Shown here: positions 4,043 to 6,227 of the stretch, one piece after another
How the letters are laid out: every line of letters begins with the position of its first letter
How positions within the stretch are numbered: the first letter of the stretch is position 1
NCBI GenBank assembly: GCA_035512595.1
Contig: DATKDU010000100.1
Location: forward strand, 1-6,227
Length of the DNA: 6,227 bases
Source: DATKDU01 sp035512595
Lineage (GTDB): Bacteria; Planctomycetota; Planctomycetia; Pirellulales; Pirellulaceae
Direction: 5' to 3'
Notes under the pieces: model-generated
Database searches by the model: none
Seen by the model: only the letters and a program-made list of their open reading frames with translations
What the model was told of the DNA's origin: nothing
Made by a program: the position numbers and the translations under genes

Positions 4043-6227
4043 TCGCCGGGTGCGAGCGTCGCGAGTCGTTTCGGGCCGGCGACTCTCCACGGATGCAGCG
4101 GATTGGCCCGAAACGACTCTCACCACTGCGGACGTGGTGGACCCTGATCCTACGGGGGGTACTCGGCCAGAGCTGGGAACAGGGGGACGCTGGCGCCGCT
4201 GGCGCAACTATGGCCGCAGTGTCAGGCGATGCTTTGTCACCTCTTCGACTTTGCCGCGCGAGTAGGGAGTAGGCGAGCGGAAAGTATTGCCCCTCGGCCC
4301 ACAGCGAGAGCAGATCGTCATAGTGCTCACTGCCGGGCTGGCCTGATTGGCCCGGCGTGCTGGTGGCCAGGCCGCGGTCCCAATCGGCCAGGTCCAGCAC
4401 GTGGCGGTAGGACGCGCCGTGGACCTGGCGAAAGTTCTCGTCGTGGCGGGTGTTGTTCGGCGTGTGTACGTCGCCGGGGCGCGGGACGGGACCAACGTTG
4501 AACGCCTCCGCGTAAGCCGGGCCAAGAGCGGCCAGCGAATGCTCGAACGTCGCGGTGTGCAGTCGGCCCCACGACCACTGGGCCGGATCGTCGCCAAGAA
4601 GCTGCTTCGTGCGGGCGACTGCGGCGGCCAGCGTGGAGCGAACCAGTTCGTCGCGCCGCCTCGCCGGCTCGGAACCGAAGAACGCCTCGCTCGGCTGGCT
4701 CAACTGAGCCAGCAAGACCGTGACGCTCCGCAAGTCGCGCCGCTCGAGCCGCGCATCGGCCGGGATGCGATCGGCAAACAGGGCGTCGCGAAGTTCCTGA
4801 AGCCAGACGGCGTACAACGGGCCGGCTTTCGCCTCGCGCGACAAGACGCCGTCCCAGTCCAGGATCAACTGGCCGTAGGGCTGCAACTCCTTGGATAACT
4901 CGACTCTTTGGAGCACGTCGATCAGCGCCAGCGCCGGCAGCGACGTGTTCTCGTGCTGGATGCTTTGAAAATCTTCGAGCGTGAACTTCTGCTGCTCGGT
5001 GAGCCGCTGCTTGATGCGTTCGAAGCGATGCGGGGAGGCCCATTCGTAGGCAATCTCGTGCTTGTAGCCCGCCGGCAAGATGTTGTGATTGGCGGTCGCC
5101 AGCCAGTGCGCCGGCGGACTGAACGACTGCGGCAGTTCCTTCACCGGCAGGAACCCTTGCCACTCGTATTTGCCGCCGGCCCCCGGCACGGGGAGCAGCC
5201 CGTCCCATCCCTGGCGAATCGGCGTGAGTGCGGCCGCGACCCAGCCAATGTCCCCATCCACGTCGGCATAGACGAAATTCAGGCAGGGAATCTTCCAGGC
5301 TTCCAGCGACTGGAGAAACTCGCGGCGGCTGCGAGCGCGACCAACCGACAAGCTGCCCAGGTAGGCCGCTCCCCCTGGCTCGCTGCCAGCCCACTTGAGG
5401 GCGAAGGCGCGGTGCTTCTTCTCGTCCTGATGGATCACTGGTCCATGCCGCGTGAAGCGCAGCTCGAGCTGAAGCGGCTCGCTCCGCCCGCGGACGCGGA
5501 TCGTCTCGCGAATGACGCGCATCGGCTCCCAGCGGTCGCCGACCTTGTACTGCCGCGGGTCGTCCGGATCAGTCTCTTCAACATATAGATCGGCCTGGTC
5601 GGTGCCGACGATCGTGAATCCCCAGGCGATGTGCTCGTTGTGGCCGAGGGCCACCCCGGGCAGGGCCGGCTCGCCAGCTCCGATGACGTTCCAGCCGGGG
5701 GCGTGCAGATGGACCAGATACCGCAGCGACGGAACGGCCAGCGCCCGATGCGGATCGCTGGCCAGCAGCGGCTTGCCTGAAGCGGAGAGCGTGCCGTCCA
5801 CCACCCAGTTGTTGCTCTCGGTCGTGCTGGGGGAAAATTTCAGCACGCGCGAGGCCGCCAGATACCCTTTGAAGATGTCAGTCGTAATGTCGTTCAGATC
5901 GATCCCTGCGGCCGGTAAATAATCCCGCGGCGGATCGGTCGGCGCCAGCACGCGGGCCTGCTCGGCGCCGACGGCGGCGATCAGCCGCGCCCGCGCGACT
6001 TCGCGCTGCCAGTTGCTGGTCATGATGATCCCCGACATACGGCCGACGACGTCTTGGGGCTCCCACTTCTGCGGCGCGATGCCCAAAAGCTGAAACTCGA
6101 TCGGCAGCTTCGCGCCGATGTGGTCGATGCAGGCGTTGATGCCGCCGGTGAAGGCCGTGGCGATTTCCCGCGCATCGGGAGCGTAGCTGGTCCACTCGGC
6201 ATTCATGTCGCCGCGGTACTTCACCAG
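3900..6227 (-). CDS. Penicillin acylase family protein (peptidase S45), N-terminus outside window, C-terminus frameshifted
   Basis: N-terminal-nucleophile amidase that would hydrolyse acyl-amide bonds, usually in the periplasm after self-cleavage; the substrate (beta-lactam, acyl-homoserine lactone or other N-acyl compound) is not predictable here. Residues are counted from the GTG at 6224, which is not the true start: the frame stays open to the window edge and the signal peptide region is missing. The alpha-chain end carries KYRGDMNAEW and FTGGINA (25-31). The beta chain begins at S137 in TESNNWVVDG, the catalytic serine and processing point. LLASDPH (153-159) is conserved, and ATANHN (376-381) carries N379, the probable oxyanion-hole Asn. 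GQSGQPGSEHYDDLLSLW (625-642) is the typical C-terminal block. A 7-bp duplication at 4260-4273 replaces the last 16 native residues with 121 unrelated ones and moves the stop from 4208 to 3900, inside the SIR2-like gene on the other strand. The product may be unstable. Confidence 0.92.
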   Translation of the reverse strand: MVKYRGDMNAEWTSYAPDAREIATAFTGGINACIDHIGAKLPIEFQLLGIAPQKWEPQDVVGRMSGIIMTSNWQREVARARLIAAVGAEQARVLAPTDPPRDYLPAAGIDLNDITTDIFKGYLAASRVLKFSPSTTESNNWVVDGTLSASGKPLLASDPHRALAVPSLRYLVHLHAPGWNVIGAGEPALPGVALGHNEHIAWGFTIVGTDQADLYVEETDPDDPRQYKVGDRWEPMRVIRETIRVRGRSEPLQLELRFTRHGPVIHQDEKKHRAFALKWAGSEPGGAAYLGSLSVGRARSRREFLQSLEAWKIPCLNFVYADVDGDIGWVAAALTPIRQGWDGLLPVPGAGGKYEWQGFLPVKELPQSFSPPAHWLATANHNILPAGYKHEIAYEWASPHRFERIKQRLTEQQKFTLEDFQSIQHENTSLPALALIDVLQRVELSKELQPYGQLILDWDGVLSREAKAGPLYAVWLQELRDALFADRIPADARLERRDLRSVTVLLAQLSQPSEAFFGSEPARRRDELVRSTLAAAVARTKQLLGDDPAQWSWGRLHTATFEHSLAALGPAYAEAFNVGPVPRPGDVHTPNNTRHDENFRQVHGASYRHVLDLADWDRGLATSTPGQSGQPGSEHYDDLLSLWAEGQYFPLAYSLLARQSRRGDKASPDTAAIVAPAAPASPCSQLWPSTPRRIRVHHVRSGESRFGPIRCIRGESPARNDSRRSHPAIIAAFGIARRAAIPQARFGACARVTQDKGISPSRKRVRLTLGPYTTL
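4063..4119. repeat. Perfect 15-bp inverted repeat in the convergent spacer
   Basis: GAGTCGTTTCGGGCC (4063-4077) is exactly complementary to GGCCCGAAACGACTC (4105-4119), with a 27-base loop. CGACTC also occurs in the loop at 4080-4085, so GAGTCG (4063-4068) could pair with either copy. The repeat begins 20 bases after the SIR2-like stop and lies beyond the ancestral acylase stop on the other strand. A bidirectional transcription end or RNA-stability element is likely, but there is no T-run. A recombination or transposon-end origin is also possible. Confidence 0.75.
4121..4139. terminator. Second hairpin abutting the 15-bp repeat
   Basis: CACCAC (4121-4126) pairs with GTGGTG (4134-4139) around TGCGGAC. 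It starts two bases after the larger inverted repeat. Together they would form two stacked hairpins between convergent genes, which suits a transcription end, although neither is followed by a U tract. A third small hairpin, GCGCC-GCT-GGCGC (4193-4205), sits just past the ancestral acylase stop on its strand. Confidence 0.4.
4260..4273. repeat. 7-bp tandem duplication causing a frameshift
   Basis: GAGTAGG at 4260-4266 is repeated exactly at 4267-4273 (CCTACTC twice on the coding strand). It sits at acylase codons 651-655. Removing one copy restores the reading AYSRGKVEEVTKHRLTLRP and a stop at 4208-4210, which is the normal-looking C-terminus of penicillin acylases. Seven bases is not a multiple of three, so the duplication shifts the frame from residue 654. 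Replication slippage is the simplest origin; an assembly error is possible but less usual for an exact 7-base copy. Confidence 0.85.

Noticed and set aside
4327..5394. Minus-strand frame of 355 codons within the acylase
   Set aside because: Out-of-frame reading of the acylase, Arg/Ala/Gly-rich and without family motifs.
4908..5588. Plus-strand frame of 226 codons opposite the acylase
   Set aside because: Antisense shadow of a strongly conserved coding region; no motif or start signal.

Overview
The window looks like a piece of a high-GC bacterial chromosome, most likely a planctomycete (Pirellulales-like). This is an inference. The flanking genes are typical planctomycete household types (a Gfo/Idh/MocA oxidoreductase and a penicillin acylase family hydrolase). 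The spacer after the first gene carries hairpin repeats of a kind I associate with those genomes (CGTTCCCAGGG-TCT-CCCTGG followed by CGAGGC-TCT-GCCTCG). No marker gene is present to prove the taxon.

Layout: (1) 56-1120, plus strand: complete Gfo/Idh/MocA-family dehydrogenase. Its possible earlier ATG sits in a perfect inverted repeat. (2) 1121-2338: about 1.2 kb without a convincing gene, unusually rich in short perfect hairpins, with one terminator-like structure and a candidate promoter at its right end. (3) 2339-3178 and 3182-4042, plus strand: a tight two-gene operon (3-nt gap, good Shine-Dalgarno before each gene). It encodes a single-motif phospholipase D-like protein and a SIR2-like (sirtuin-fold) protein. 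(4) 4043-4207: a convergent spacer with a perfect 15-bp inverted repeat and a second hairpin abutting it. (5) 4208-6227, minus strand: penicillin acylase family protein (peptidase S45), cut by the window edge at its N-terminus. A 7-bp tandem duplication near its 3' end shifts the frame. Translation then misses the ancestral stop at 4208 and runs on to 3900, antisense to the end of the SIR2-like gene.

The most interesting part is the PLD-like/SIR2-like pair. SIR2-like domains act as NAD+-depleting effectors in several anti-phage systems (Thoeris ThsA, DSR1/DSR2, SIR2-HerA, SIR2-pAgo). A compact two-gene pair with a small PLD-like partner does not match any of those that I know. The pair is lower in GC than its neighbours (29, 31 and 32 G/C in three sampled 60-base lines, against 38 and 41 in two lines of the flanking genes) and is flanked by repeat-rich, structured DNA. 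Both points suggest acquisition by transfer. Both proteins also show non-canonical active-site residues. A defence role is a hypothesis from fold and context, not something the sequence proves.
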